From positions 62,001 through 126,000 of the forward strand of contig CAJZBQ010000017.1 in NCBI GenBank assembly GCA_914767885.1: 64,000 bases of DNA, given 5' to 3'. This DNA is from Blepharisma stoltei (lineage: Eukaryota; Ciliophora; Heterotrichea; Heterotrichida; Blepharismidae). Positions 21,677 to 34,206 of this stretch are shown piece by piece. The notes under the pieces are model-generated. The model saw nothing but the letters and a program-made list of their open reading frames with translations. It was not told where the DNA came from and did not search any database. Numbering within the stretch: the stretch's first letter is position 1; each line of letters opens with the position of its first letter. Made by a program: the position numbers and the translations under genes.

Positions 21677-24460
21677 TTAATGACGATTAAAGCTAAATTC
21701 TTCTTCCCACAGGCGGTACATTTCTTCGTCAAAGGTAGGGAATCTTTCTTGGAAAGACCTGATGATCCCGTCCATGCTTTCCTCAAACTTGATCAGCTCA
21801 GGAAAACTTCCATTGAAGTCTAGGTGGCATTGGACGTTGGCTTTTCGTGGCTTCATGTTGCTGATAACGATTTGGCGGACTCTTAATATAGTGTCGTCCA
21901 TCTGGGAGTAGTGATTGAAAAGCTCAGTGCCTCTTCTGACATCTCCAGTGCCTTTGAAGCAGTTTAGCTTCGTTAGGAAGCGGGAAATGGCGTTAAAGCC
22001 TTCAGTTGGGATTTTGCTGTAGTCCATTCTCAGTATGAACTGGTTATCTTCTGTAAATTCAATTCTTACTAGCCCTTCTACTTCCAGCATAACTCTAAAA
22101 ATCACATATCTGGCCCATGCATGCGCCTGACCCCATTTTCCAGCTTCTGAGTTATACAAAACCAGCCCTTTCAGTCCTCCGAGAGCCATGTTGAGCCAAA
22201 TCATGTTTCTTGATCTTTCAATGTCTTCAGTGATTCCAAAAGCTTCATATGGCTCATTAAAGCACGATAAATAAACAGCCACAGTCTCAGCTCTACATTC
22301 CTCATATGGGTTTGAAAGGCTTCCGAATTTCGAAGACCAAGTTTCATCTCCTTCGTACCAGCAGTCAATCTTTTCTCCAGTTGCGGGGTTTATGGCTTCT
22401 GTGTCAAAGTTAAAATGCCCATTTGCATCTCTTGATAGGAGTTTTCCTGATCCATGACCAAGCAGCTCGTGAAGAGCAACTGCAAGCTCTCCGGCAGTAT
22501 GAAAAAGATCTTCAATCATCTGGGCATCTTCCTGGGATACAAATTGAAGTGTTTTTAGGTTGACTTTAGGATACGCGTTTCCCAAGTTCACATTTTTGAA
22601 CCCTTCAGATTGTCTTATATCGTCGTAATTTGGAATGTTGATGCCTATAGGAAGAAGAGAGCCAGGAAATGCGAGAACAGTGAGTGAGGTGAAATCAGGC
22701 TTCAAAAATTGGTCTTTCTCAAAGGTCTTGCCCCATGGTAGCTTTGGGATGATTTCTGCAGCTTTGGAGACTAAAGTGGAGTACTTGGAACTTACGATTT
22801 TGTCGACAATGCTGACGAATCCTTCAAAATCAGACCTGATGTTCATAGGGTCCACATAATTTTCAATGAAGCCGATGTTGGTTTCAACAACTGGGCCTTT
22901 GTCTTTTATCCAATGTCTCTGAGAGTTTTTATGATCTTTTATGTCGCCAGTCGAAAAATGCTTGATGTAATCAACGATCATTCTCTCTTGATGCTCGTTT
23001 GCAGAATACGGAAGAGCATTAGATAAGTGGGAGATAATTCTTTGGGTGAATATGTAGAAATCTCCATTAGAAATCCTGATTTTCTGACCTTCAAATTCAT
23101 AATCTCCTAACTCCCCTCAATAAACGAACAAAAAAAAATTTGTTCACCTACGGGGGGTTAAAATTTAGGTATTTTTTTTTCCAAAATTTACGTTTTTATT
23201 AAATAAAGCTGCTTAAAATTAAACAGAATTAGCTAGATATTTCATTATCATCACTTATATATCAAAAAATTTTCATAGAAAATTTTTGTTCACTCAAGGA
23301 GGGTTGGTTTTTGGGTAAAAAAATAGGATTTTTTCAATGGTTTAGTTCACTCATGGAGTGGGCAGTAAGCAAGGTAGCCATTGCCCTCGATTGCTTGCAA
23401 TTTTTACATCCAAAACGCCGTCAACCTTCCAAAGCCTACTATTCCAATGCAAGTCTACTTGGTTTATGCTGATCATACTTAAAATGACATGGTAAGCTAG
23501 TCTGCCCTCTAAGCAACTATAGCAAGATGGAAATGAGACCTTGCTGGAGGGATAACAGCATAGAGCGAGAGTGCCTTAAGGGTTTTACTTGGTCTGATGG
23601 ATCGCAGTGTCAGGTAACTGACCTCAGGCTCACATCCAAGATTTATCTCGAGGGGGTATGAAACCTGAAATTTGAAAGGGAAAGCCTGGGAGTTGTGTCC
23701 TGGGTAAATTTTATCTTGGTGATAGCCTTACCAGAAAATTCACTTTAGATTTTTGGAACAGCAGCACTCTTGTTTGAGAGTGCAAGCTCTCATCCACATA
23801 CCTTAGTCCGTGTAATCGGAATGGCAAGACAGAGGGTGGAACGAAGCAAGGGGCAGGAAAGCCGACATAACTGGCCAGGTGCTAATTTATCATGATCTAA
23901 GTTAAGTTAAGATTTATGCTAATCAGAAACCTCTTTACAAGTTCTGCATCAGAAGAAGTTACATTGTAAGAGTAATAAGAGCTCACACCTCCTCTGTCAG
24001 AAAACTCAAGATTATTAAGTGGAGGATTCCTATCATAAATCAAATTTCCTACCTTTGCCCAAATATCCTTTATTCTAGGAGTCCCAATTCTTCTTACAAG
24101 GTTGTCAAATTTTTCCTGTGCAAGCTCAGGGACGAGTTTATTACTTCCGAAGCCCCAATAATTACCAAAATTGGTATAAACTCCACAAGCATAAGCTTTG
24201 AGTAAATTTAAGTCTTCTTCTGCGAAACCAATTTGTAGTGCTCTCTCTTTCAGATAGGGAATGCTGAAAAGTTCTTGTAAGAGTAGAAAGATGCCTGGGG
24301 ACTCGTAAGACTTTTGGAAGAAAGTAATTTTGCTGCCTTCCCAGCAAGCAAGAGAAAAGTGGTATGCGTAAAGCTTTTCTTGAATTGTCAGAGCATTCCA
24401 AGCCTGCTCACATTCAAGTAATTGGATGGGAGTATCAACTCGGAAATGAGGGATGGCCAT
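21677..24460 (-). CDS. DPP3: dipeptidyl peptidase III, split by two inserts
   Basis: Exons 21677-23110, 23369-23475 and 23926-24460 join to 692 codons including the stop. The start MAIPHFRVDTP aligns with the start of DPP3 (EKLYAYHFSLACWEGS). The zinc motif HELLGH and the downstream EECRAE ligand are present, as are NIPNYDDIRQSEGFKN and INPATGEK. M49 enzymes cut dipeptides from the N-terminus of short peptides in the cytosol. Length is near the usual 700-740. The small middle exon (INQVDLHWNSRLWKVDG) is only reached if both inserts go, which supports the join. It lies convergent with V-ATPase c. Confidence 0.95.
23111..23368 (+). mobile_element. class B insert in DPP3, TAA repeats, antisense
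   Basis: TAA at 23108-23110 and 23366-23368. The left hairpin (cgaacaaa...tttgttc with G-run and TTAA) and the right end with two inverted cores are recognisable but diverged. The element runs plus while DPP3 is minus. Removal gives WLPCLGDYEFEGQ in frame. Confidence 0.85.
23476..23925 (+). mobile_element. SINE-like element in DPP3, antisense
   Basis: 437 bp flanked by TTTATGCT(G/A)ATCA at 23463-23475 and 23913-23925 (one mismatch). The head has cttaaaatgacatgg; the tail is tctaagttaagttaag. The body is GC-richer than the host and has no long frame. It shares gccttaccagaaaattc with the element at 44603. Removing element plus one duplication restores DPP3. The mismatch between duplications suggests the insertion is not very recent. 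Confidence 0.85.
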
Positions 24461-24741
24461 ATTTATTTCTGTTGCTCTGAAATAAATCAATGATTAACAA
24501 TGCAATTCAACTAAGCAAGTAAAGAGAAATCCTTAAAGAGCTGTTCAATTATTTTAGATAAACTTCGAGTTTTTATAAAGCCTCATAAAATTATTTTAAT
24601 AATTTCTCAGACAGCGGTAGTCAATACATAAATCGTTATGTCAACGATTTTTAAAGATTAAGAAACGGTCAGATTTCATATGAGACAATTATCGGTGTAA
24701 AATATTAAAAATAACTGAAAATTACACAAAATGGTATTATT
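24461..24741. other. intergenic
   Basis: About 280 bp, AT-rich, nothing recognised. Confidence 0.35.
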
Positions 24742-26031
24742 CTAATTATTATCAATATCAGCTCTTTCACGCTTCGTAGGATCGCTAACTTCAAATGAGA
24801 TTTCAGAGTCTAAGTTAGGAATATTTACTTCAACCGGCTTAGACAGATTAAGTCCAGAAATCACAATAGGATAAAGATATGTGAGCATCCATCCCATTTG
24901 ATAAAATACGAATAAGTCAAAAAAGAATAGAAAATATGGATTTTTGATGACTTCAGTCAAGCCAAAAGTATCAGTCACTTTTTTCAAGCTTGAATTAGTA
25001 GATGAAGTCGATTGAAAAATTACAATAAAAATGTTTCCCACATTGAAGTACACCCAACTGCAAATTACCCTAATTATCTTGTGATAAATTGTTAAAGTGC
25101 CTCACCATTTACATTGAAACGTTCTGTAGCAAATTACGAAGCCCAATAGAGCTCCTGTTGGGATGGCTAAAATTGTTGATTGATGTAAATCATAAGCAGA
25201 TATGTTCCTGCTCGTTAAAGACATTGTGTCGTGACATATTGTGTCGATTATATCTTCCCATGTGTCAGAAAGTTCTGCATTCCTTGTTTCAAATAAAATC
25301 AGCCCAAAAAAGGCGCTGGCCGCAAAGACGATGTGAAATATTGCCAGACCTTGCTTTGGCTTATCAAGCACATTTATAATTAACTCTGTAAATTTTGAAT
25401 CAAAAATAATAAAAGGAATTAAAATTACCAAACCTCAAAAGATGCTTAAAAACATTCCGATCACAGTTTGGATCCCTATAATTATTTCAGTGATACTAAC
25501 CAGGCAGTTTCAGGCAGCGAAAAAGCCAGCAAGAGCTAGATATACCCATGTCGGATATTCATTGCGTTTTAATGATTTCAGTAGTAAAATATAATAAAGA
25601 GATACCGAAAAAGTGACCATTGTTCTCTCACTCGGCATACTTCAGTCAAGCAAGCACTGCCAGCCCTCGACGCTTTCATATTCAAGATATGGCAAAGGTT
25701 TTGCATAAATCATAGCCAGAATGCTTCTAGAGTATACAAGAATATTTGCCACGATAAGAATTTTTATTCCCATTAAAGGGTCCAATTCGGAATGTGGCTG
25801 TAAGTAATAGAGCTGATAAGTGAATGGGATAAACATGAACATAATCCTAAAAAAGTTTTTAGTTGAATCCGGATCGTAACCCTGAAGTTGTATAATAGCA
25901 TCAGGCCCATCTGCATCACTAACTACTAAATTGACAATAAAAAGTATAAGTCATACTATAAAAATCAAAACATATCCAATTCACGGAAAAATAATTCTTT
26001 TCTTTGCAGAAGGATAGAAATCTGTTTCCAT
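24742..26031 (-). CDS. multispan membrane protein of unknown family
   Basis: 429 residues from ATG 26031 to TAA 24742, reading several TGA codons as Trp; without that the frame breaks into four pieces. About eight hydrophobic segments are visible (for example WIGYVLIFIVWLILFIVNLV near the start, ILVIPFIIFD-like and FLFFFDLFVFYQMGWMLTYLY near the end), with a short charged tail (KRERADIDNN). No family motif is recognised, so transport or signalling roles cannot be assigned. Confidence 0.75.
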
Positions 26032-26122
26032 TTATTTAAAGTTAATTGTCGACCTTTTTATATAGCTGCTAAATATTTTAAATTATAAGATAATTGTATT
26101 ATTAGGATTTAATATAATTAAA

Positions 26123-26818
26123 TTACAAAATTATAGACGAACCCTCAATTGTTTGCACTTTTTCAATAAACATTTTGATAGAAGAAATTTTCGTTCTTAT
26201 TGTTCCCCCAAGCCTTTTGACGTCCCTAATTTTATAGAACTGCTCCAAGTATTTTGAGAATAGCTGAACCCAATGTCCTAAAGTTCTTTCGTTCCTATCC
26301 TCAATCTCCAGCTCAGGGTTGCTATACACTTCTTCAATAACTTTTGACATGAGCTCAAAAGTCCCTTCATCTACTGTCCCAGGTGTCATGGACATCAAAT
26401 GTGTGACAAAATCAGGCTCATATATAAGTTCTCTTATTTCTTCTGGTGAAGGAATAATCATAGTGTTTTTCATATAACAATAAATAATTGCCAACGCCAC
26501 TTGTACACCTCTTTTCGCAATATTCAGTTTTTTGAAGTCCAGTTTGCATAAATCTTTATTGACGCTAAAAAGATTTGATAGCAATAAATCAATATTAATC
26601 ATGGAAGAAGAGTTAAATGAGCCGATTTGCTGATAAATGCAAGTCAACTCTTCAATTCTTTGCAAAAATAGAGATTGTATGTCAGGTTTAAGATCAGAAA
26701 ACATCTTTAAGAATTTTTTGTTGAGTGTTCTGAGAGATAGAAAGTCAGCAGGAGAAGAGATAAAGCAAATTATGTGATGTCTGAAGATATTGAGTGGAAG
26801 GCTTTCAAGAGTCACCAT
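26123..26818 (-). CDS. F-box-like protein
   Basis: 231 residues. The first ~45 (LESLPLNIFRHHIICFISSPADF, with LRTLNKKFLKM) have the spacing of an F-box, the part that binds Skp1 in SCF ubiquitin ligases. The rest is alpha-helical without recognised repeats. The F-box call is by pattern only. The gene is divergent from the START-like gene, with 23 bp between the starts. Confidence 0.5.
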   Translation of the reverse strand: MVTLESLPLNIFRHHIICFISSPADFLSLRTLNKKFLKMFSDLKPDIQSLFLQRIEELTCIYQQIGSFNSSSMINIDLLLSNLFSVNKDLCKLDFKKLNIAKRGVQVALAIIYCYMKNTMIIPSPEEIRELIYEPDFVTHLMSMTPGTVDEGTFELMSKVIEEVYSNPELEIEDRNERTLGHWVQLFSKYLEQFYKIRDVKRLGGTIRTKISSIKMFIEKVQTIEGSSIIL

Positions 26819-26841
26819 TGATTAAATTATTTCATTTTATA

Positions 26842-27619
26842 ATGGGATGCTGTGAATATAGAGATGTAAGATCTAGCCTAGAATTCTCGCTTTCAGAAGC
26901 CTTTAACAAGCCTTAAGAGGCGTAGCAGAAAAAGAAATAGTCATCTAGAAATGTGCTATCAAGGCTCTTTTAAGAAAGAATGAGATTTGGAGGAAGACTG
27001 CAACAGTGATTTTATTCTTGACAAAATTCCAGAGTTAGTCGAAGAAGAACTGTATTTACGCTGTGTTTTGAACTATGTAGAGAAGCTTCTGATACGGTCT
27101 GATTGGAGCTCCTATGTTTCTGACGACCTAATGGATTTGAAAATGCTTGAAGAAAACGATTCCTATTACTGCCATATAAAGCTCACCTTCAGTGCATTAA
27201 TTTCAACAGAATTGATACTACAAACTTTGAATGTCCCATCTAGGAGAGTAGGCTGAGACAATGCTATAGAAGAAATGACTATTATTGAAGGGAGTCAAAT
27301 TTTAGACGCTGAGATCGACGTGATCCCTTACTCTGAAAGCACCTTTATTACTTACAAAAGATATGTGCGCAAATACAAAAATGCCATTGCTTCAATGTCA
27401 ATTGAAGAAGTAGGAAATGATCTCAGCTCCAACCAAATCATAAAGCAGAGCCCAAATGTATTTTTATACTTAATAGAGCACCAACGTCGCTCAACACAAA
27501 TCCAGTTCGTGATTAGAAAAAGGATGCTCCAAATCCAAGATAACCCAGAAATCGCATGACGCAAAATAAAAAAATGGGCACGGGGATATTATCAAGAAAT
27601 CCTGGACAGCTTAAAATAG
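26842..27619 (+). CDS. START-like lipid-binding domain protein, possibly N-acylated
   Basis: Exons 26842-26865 and 26882-27619 give 253 residues, with four TGA read as Trp. It starts MGCCEYRDN: Gly2 plus Cys-Cys is a typical myristoylation and palmitoylation site. The rest has a START/StARkin layout: LILQTLNVPSRRVGWDNAI followed by IIEG, and a C-terminal long helix (KIKKWARGYYQEILDSL). The family call is by pattern and is moderate. Confidence 0.6.
26866..26881 (+). other. 16-nt intron
   Basis: gtaagatctagcctag. Its removal switches from the ATG frame to the long downstream frame and avoids TAA and TAG stops. Confidence 0.85.
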
Positions 27620-27638
27620 TGAAAATTGGTTAATTATA

Positions 27639-29694
27639 TTATCTTATACTAGCAATTGTAGCTCTCTTTAATGGATATGGGGCGCCTCTGGCTTTTTGTT
27701 TGATCATCATTGCCCGTTTCAGGTGAACACAGTTACTTCCACACTTTTCTGTATCATGTCCTTCCATAGCTTTCAGAAGATCCATTTTCAGGTTTGGACT
27801 GAGCATTTCAAACTCAGCGTCTTTTGCAAGAATTCTGGCAGTTTCTGCGAAACTATCATCCTTGGTTTCTTCAGCTACAATTTTTCGCTCAGGTGGCTCT
27901 CTAGCTTGAGTGTATCTCCTTTTTACAATATGTTGTGCGATCATTTCTTCGGTCACTGGCTCAACATAAATATATTGGATTGCCTTGGAGTTTTCGCTTA
28001 AGTTGGCGATTTTACTTCTAAATTTCTCTTCTCTTTCTTCTGATCGCAGTCGGAAAAAAAACTCGAGTTGTTCTGCAGATAGCGAGTTTAAAAACTCATT
28101 TTCTCCTGATATGTTAGATAGCAAACCACTTGAATTCTCAATGATAACCTGCTTCCGAAGTCTTTGGTATGACTCAGACTGCCCAAGTGCAGGAGAATCT
28201 GCGTTTGAAGGAATTGGACTTGGGGAAAGGATACTTCTTTTCCTAAAAATGTTCGTTGGGCTCGGAGTTATTGACCTTTCTCTCACTCTGGATTTGATAG
28301 GATCTAGCGTGCTTATAGCCTCAATTTTTAATTTTGGAGCTTCAATGAGCCCTTCTTTTTCATACATGAAACTTCTTCTGTGAACAGTTTTTCATGCCCT
28401 TTCAATTATGCTCAGCTTTTGTTCTGCAATTTCCAGTTTCTTTGTTTTTACTTCAAGTTGCTCTGTAGTCTCATCCAATTCATTTCTAAATTTATCCAGT
28501 TTTTCTCTCTTGTGGTATATACATAAAATGGCGTATATGGCGACCGACCCGTCTCCTCTCAGTAACGGTAACCCGTGTATATCCGGGCATGGTTTTCTGG
28601 AGAAGCGACTTAGCTCAGCAGTATCTGGACCCTGGTGGCAACCAGGGATGAACACAGACCCGTCTGATCGTGGCCAGATCCTAGGGCAGTTAGTAGCATC
28701 TCCTTTTTCCAGCAGCGCCCAAGCCAGTGGGTGCCCGAAATGGAGCAGGGCGACTTACCTGCTCAAGCTGCTATTGTGGTCTGCCCCGAATCGCGGAAGC
28801 GGTTGAGGATTTTGTCAAGCGGATAAGCTGGCAAAAGGGGAGGCAGATTAGACAACCTAAGGCGGTCTCTCCAGTTAAAAGGGTCCTTTTAAAGGACGAT
28901 ATGGCCAACCGGAGACAGAGACTGGCGTAACTCGGGGCGAAAGGCTGAGTTGGAAATGGTGGTGCTCGGCGACGGTCGGCTGACGACCCAATAGGGCAAA
29001 CCACTACCGAGAAACCAGGAGTTTCGGCCTGGGCTCAGAGAACCAGTGATGAAGTCCATCCTTTTCGCTCGTGCCAGTACGGCTCCTCACGGAGCGCGGA
29101 GGAATGTCACGCATGGAAGAAGGGACCTTAAATACACATCGTTCTAATCTAATCTAATTCTCTCTTGTGGTCGATGTCTTCTTCTGCTTCCTCAAGGTCT
29201 TTTCTCAGCTTTGCTATTTTTTCTTTTCTTTTTTGAATACCTTGAGTTAAATCAATAAGCTGATAATTTAAATCACTTTCATACTGTGTCAATTTATTAT
29301 TCCTATCAAATACATTTTTAGCTTCATCCTCCAACACTTTGATTCTTCTTTGGCTCTCTTCACACTCTTTTTGATATCTGGTATAAGCTTCTTCAAGTTT
29401 TTTATTTTCCTCCAATGCACACTCATATCTGTACTTCAACTGAAAAAGCTCTACTTCTTTTGAAGTGAACTGCTCTTGTAGTTTACCATACATAGAAGCA
29501 TCCATAACTTCAAAATCAGTCTGTACCGAATGGTCATGCTTGATTTTGAGAAGCTGTTTTTTTGTTATTTGGTACTGCAGCTCTTCTTGGAATGCTTTCA
29601 TCGTATTCCTTATGTCATTTGCCACTTCTCCATTTTCCAGCTCGAACAGCTTACTTCTCCTTTTAAATTGGAGTAAATATCGGTGAATTCCCAT
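27639..29694 (-). CDS. coiled-coil protein split by a SINE-like element
   Basis: Exons 27639-28516 and 29172-29694 give 466 residues. The N-terminal ~250 residues form a long coiled coil. The junction EDIDHKRE/KLDKFRNEL continues the heptads. The C-terminus is basic and Ser/Pro-rich (SPSPTNIFRKR) with a final Cys/His pair. One TGA is Trp (RAWKTVHRRS). A ciliary or cytoskeletal role would be usual for such a protein, but no family is recognised. Confidence 0.75.
28517..29171 (+). mobile_element. SINE-like element, antisense in the coiled-coil gene
   Basis: 641 bp with a perfect 14-bp duplication TTCTCTCTTGTGGT (28503-28516 and 29158-29171). Head acataaaatggcgtatatgg; tail gttctaatctaatctaa. 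GC-rich body; a few minus- and plus-strand frames of about 70 codons, none convincing. The head (ggcgaccgacccgtc) resembles the head of the element at 51045. The duplication has no TA inside. Confidence 0.9.
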
Positions 29695-29701
29695 TTTTTA
29701 G

Positions 29702-29922
29702 ATACTCTAACAGAACAAATTTTTATAAAATTAGCTTTTACCAATTTAATGTAAAAAGTGCAACAGAATATTATTTAAAAATTTTTCACACTGAATGAAT
29801 TTTTTTATTTAATTCTTATAAAAATAAATTAAAATTCAACTTTTAATTCAATTTATATTATAAATTTATTTATTAAAAAAAAATAAATTGGAACTGGAAT
29901 TTTTGTTCCAATTTAAAGGGAG
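29702..29922 (-). mobile_element. decayed class B element after a gene end
   Basis: The right side (29890-29922) is the left hairpin of the TTTAAATTGGAAC subfamily ending AAAGGGAG. The other end is perhaps actctaacagaacaaa near 29705. The G-run is down to three. The stop codon of the neighbouring gene lies inside the hairpin. Confidence 0.5.
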
Positions 29923-30680
29923 TCGGAGCTAGGGGTCTCACAAGGAGAGGGCACATCACTATACATCATCCTTAAAGATTCATAAAGGTCTTTTAGTTTT
30001 TTTGCCAGCGCTTCATTATTTAAATCACTTATTTTTTTGCTTAAATTCTTTAACGCCTCTATTTCTGGCGAGATATCGTCAACAAAGCTGCTTTCAGTGT
30101 AATTTTGTGAATTTGAATAGGTTTGTGTATATTGCTCTCTTGTAAACCTTCTTGACGACTCACATGCTATGTACTTTTCTTCAGGTCTTTTATTTTGGAT
30201 TTTGCTAACAGCACGGATGCATCCTGAGAGACCTCTTATTAGGCAATTTCCTATCCTTTGGTCTCGCTTCTTCACAGAGTTAATGATCCCTTGCATATAA
30301 TGTGTGTACGCTTGCCATTCAACTTCTCCAGTTTTCGGATCATTTTTGTTTGTGTAATTATATGTTCTCAGCTCTATTTCTTGAGTATCAAGCTGCTCTT
30401 CTAATGATTTGATTTCATCTATAATTGAAATATCATACCCAAACTTAGTGCGAGAATTTTGCGTCTCCAAAGTAAGAGATAGATCTAAGTTGTCATCGAT
30501 TTCAATTACGTCTCTCACTTTTAGACGTGAGGTGCAGCATAATTCTTTTCTAATTTAAGCTTACATTTTTCGCTTGGCTTGTTCGTTTTTGAAAGATTTA
30601 GAAGTCAGCGAGGAATTTAAGCGAGGCTTTCTGGGAGATTGGCTGGAGTGAGAAAGTCTGATTAGAGGGAAACGCTTCAT
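29913..30680 (-). CDS. unknown coiled-coil protein with one micro-intron
   Basis: Exons 29913-30549 and 30565-30680 give 250 residues. The start MKRFPLIRLSHSSQSPRKP is basic; the rest is alpha-helical with an acidic and Ser-rich end (VPSPCETPSSDSL). The last codons and the TAA lie in the hairpin of a decayed class B element, so the original C-terminus may have been longer. Confidence 0.7.
30550..30564 (-). other. 15-nt intron
   Basis: On the minus strand gtaagcttaaattag. It joins the basic N-terminal exon to the main frame (AKRKIKELCC). Confidence 0.85.
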
Positions 30681-31044
30681 TTTAATATTAATCAGTTAAA
30701 TAATGAAGTTTAAATAATGGAGTAAAGCTGCCAGCTAATACTGTAGTTATACTTTATTTTTACTGCATAAGTTAATATGATTCTGATGAAATTCATATTA
30801 TTTATATATAAATTAAAATTAAGGTAGTATTCTTATAGTAAAATTTACATAGTATTTTTCCAGTCGCATTGGCAAATTGTGCCGTTATCTTCAAATTTTC
30901 TCTAGAATTTTTCAATTAAAAAACTCTCTTCATTGACTGAAAAATGAAACGTTTTTTAATTGAGCAATTCAAATATTATCTTTCATATTTAATATTTCAT
31001 TGAAAAATAAGGATAATCTGCGTGGCAAAAATTATAATTGTAAA
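30681..31044. other. divergent intergenic region
   Basis: About 360 bp of AT-rich DNA between divergent genes. Nothing recognised. Confidence 0.35.
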
Positions 31045-33329
31045 ATGGCGGTAATTAGAGAGCTAGATATCGAAACAGTAAACAAGATTGCCGCTGGCGA
31101 AGTTGTTAAGCGGCCAAGCTGTGCTTTAAAAGAACTTATAGAAAATTCTTTAGATGCTCAAAGCACCTTAATTCAAATAAAACTAATTGAAGGAGGAATG
31201 ACTTTACTACAGATTACAGATAATGGCATTGGTATCCATCAAGCTGATTATCCTTTGCTTTGCAAGCGTTTTGCAACTTCAAAAATTCAGTCATATGACG
31301 ATTTATCGTCTCTTACAACTTTTGGTTTTCGAGGAGAAGCCTTAAGTAGCATTTCACAAGTTTCGAAGGTAACTGTGTGTAGCAGAAAGCAAGGAGAACC
31401 TTTAGGCTATAAAGGGATTTTTCTGAATGGAAATTTGATTGAAGCACCTGAACCTTTTGCCTTAGATAAAGGGACACTTATAAAGTCAGAAAACATGTTT
31501 AGTAATATGCATGAGAGATTGAGGGCATTGGGTAATCACGTTGAAGAATATAAAAGCTGCCTAGACATTGCTCAAAAATATTCATTACACTATAACAATG
31601 TTGGCTTTAAAGTTTTAAAATTAGATTCTTTAGAGTACTCAACATCTGGGAGAGAAGATAAAACAGAAATTATCACTAAAATTCTGAAGCCTGATGAAAA
31701 TAGTTTGGCTGCTCAAATTCTCGAAATTCCTCCAACTCAAAACGAAATTTGCTCATTTCAGGGATTAATTTCATCCAACGATTATTCGTGAAAGCAAAGT
31801 TATTTTGTATTATTTATCAATAACAGGTTAGTAGATTGCAAAGAATTAAAAAGCATGATTATTGGTATTTATACGAGTTATTGCCCAAGAAGTTCGAATT
31901 ATTTTGTATATTTAAGTCTAAAGATTTTACCCAGTGAAATCGATGTCAATGTTCACCCTACCAAGCGCGAAGTAAGATTCAGTCATCAGAATATCATTTT
32001 CACAGAAATTCAAAATAAAATCCAAGAAATTTTGAAGAGTAACAGCACAAGTAAAAGTTTTAATATAAGAAACTTAACTAATATTCAAGCAAAAGGCCCA
32101 GTTCCAAGCCAGCAAGTAAGGGAAAACAGCAGAGATCAAAAAATTGAGTGGCTTTTGGTAAATAAAATTAACGCTCCATCAAAAGTCAGTGAAGAAAATC
32201 TAACTTCAATTGAAGAACTAAGAGAGAGAGTTAATTAGGGGGCTAAAATGGGGATCCAAAAATTGAGACGTCATCAATCTGAAAGGGAGACTCACCCGAA
32301 CCTGCTTAGACCTAAATTTTCAGCAAAGGAGTCTCTTACCCCCTGGTAGTGGTCAGGGTATGAGGAAACCGTCCTATGTCTCCTTCTGAAACTACCTCTG
32401 CCATTTGCAGGCAGTGGAATGCCATCCAGAAGCTCTCGATTGATGCTACGCCGTCGGTCTCTTGTCTGTGGGTTGAGGGGAAGCCTATCCAGCCAAGCCC
32501 CACTCTTGAGAAATTCCTCCGCCGCAAGCCGTAGTTCCTCCAAGTGCTCTCACAGAAATGACCCCTAGAAGTTTCGGAATTATCTCACCTACTCCACGAT
32601 TGAATAATTTCTGAAGAACTAAAAGAAGAAATAAAGATAGGAAGAGAACAAGAGATTTTTAACGATTTTAGCTATGTTGGAGCAATTGATAGAAATAGAA
32701 TCTTAATTCAGCATGGTACAAGCCTATATGTTTGTTTTGCACCAGTCATTCTCGAAGCGATGGCATATCAATTCATATTAGACAAATTCGCTCAACTTTC
32801 TCACTATGAAATTCAAAACTCAGACTTGGAAATTAATGACTTAATTAGACTTGCATTAGAAAGCCCAAATATTGGATATGATCAAAATAAACATCCTCCA
32901 ATAGAGCAGTTTTGCAATTCAGCTTCGAAGCTTTTAAATGAAAAATCTGAGCTTTTAGATGAGTATTTTTCGATTTCTATTAAAGATAATAAATTAGTGA
33001 AGATTCCTGTGCTCATTGAAGGACAAATACAGCCAGATATTAATAACCTACCTGAATTTTTGCTGAGGCTTGCAGCAAATATAGATTGGATGCATGAGAA
33101 GCAATGTTTGAATGGGATTAGCGAGCTTATAGCATGATTTTATTCAAGAGTGCCTGAGGAATGAAATGATGGCGAAATAGCCAAGCCTTACTCACATTTC
33201 TACAAAAATTTTTTGTTTCCATATATAAACGGAAGATTAAGGGCTGATGCTCGATATATTGCTGAAGGGAAAGCATTTATTCCTTTGGTGTCGACTGAAG
33301 AATTATATAAATTGTTTGAACGCTGTTAA
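31045..33329 (+). CDS. MLH1: DNA mismatch repair protein MLH1, split by a SINE-like element
   Basis: Exons 31045-32224 and 32626-33329 give 627 residues, with TGA as Trp in four or more places. GHKL ATPase motifs: ELIENSLDA, DNGIG and GFRGEAL. The MutL signature DVNVHPTKREVRF is followed by a linker, then the C-terminal dimerisation domain, ending exactly FERC, the conserved end of MLH1 that forms part of the endonuclease site with PMS2-type partners. It acts in mismatch repair and meiotic crossing over. The first ATG in frame with the core (MAVIRELD) is used. Confidence 0.95.
32225..32625 (-). mobile_element. SINE-like element in MLH1
   Basis: 387 bp between TGAAGAACTAAGAG (32211-32224) and TGAAGAACTAAAAG (32612-32625), one mismatch. 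It shares gacgtc and agggagactcaccc with the element at 51045 in the same relative direction, which suggests minus orientation, antisense to MLH1; the head motif is not seen. Removing one duplication rejoins TSIEELKEEIKIGRE in frame. Confidence 0.8.
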
Positions 33330-33626
33330 ATCAAATTAAATAGTCGTGATTAGTTTAATAATTAAAATTTATACTATACTGTATAAATTTCTTATCTCAG
33401 CTGAGTTTACCATTAGTGATAAGTAGATGAAGTCCATTTTTTACTTTGTAAAATCTAATTTGATCTTTGCATTATTTAACGTTCTATTTTGGTAATGATT
33501 GGCGTGGAATCTTGCTTAAAGTTTTGTACTTAATATTCTCAAGTGCATCGAAAAAATGTGTCATATCACTGTAAGCAACAAATAAAGCACTTTATTTCTC
33601 TAGTGCTATGATTATATGATATAATA

Positions 33627-33782
33627 TATAGAAATTTCCCATAGATGGCGCTGTTTGCCCTTGATTTGCCCATGAGAAAAATTTTTTGATTTGACCAAAC
33701 CATATGGGACTGGTCGAACCAAAAAATTTCCCCAGCGGACAAATCAAGGGCAAACTGCGCCATCTATGGGGAAATTTCTATA
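33627..33782. mobile_element. 156-bp TIR element (MITE/IES-like)
   Basis: TATAGAAATTTCCCATAGATGGCGC at the left faces its inverse at the right (gcgccatctatggggaaatt); the inner part (gcccttgatttg against caaatcaagggc) also pairs. TA at both ends. Confidence 0.85.
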
Positions 33783-34206
33783 ATTGTAATTGACTGTGAT
33801 ACTCTATTGTTATTTATAATAGCAGCATGCTATGAATTGTAATTCTTTTGTTGGCTAATTAATCATGAGTTTGTCTTGTAAGTGAGATGCAATAATCCAT
33901 CATATTCATCCTAATTAAAAAAATAAGTAAAGGAATTCTTCAGAGCAGAATCAAAAGATTAACATCAAATGAGAGATTTTATTCAAAGAAAAGCTAATAT
34001 AGGACAAAAGGTTGATTTATAAGGGATATCTGGGTAAAATCTGATATTCCATTTTACATTCCCATCCAAAAGTTAATTTTTTCACACATTCCGATTTCAA
34101 TTCACTTGCCAATCCATTATTTGCAAACAAAATGACTGAAAAAAATTAATTTGACTTGCCATTAATTTTTGGAAAGTCCATTACTGCACTCACATAAGAA
34201 ATAAAT

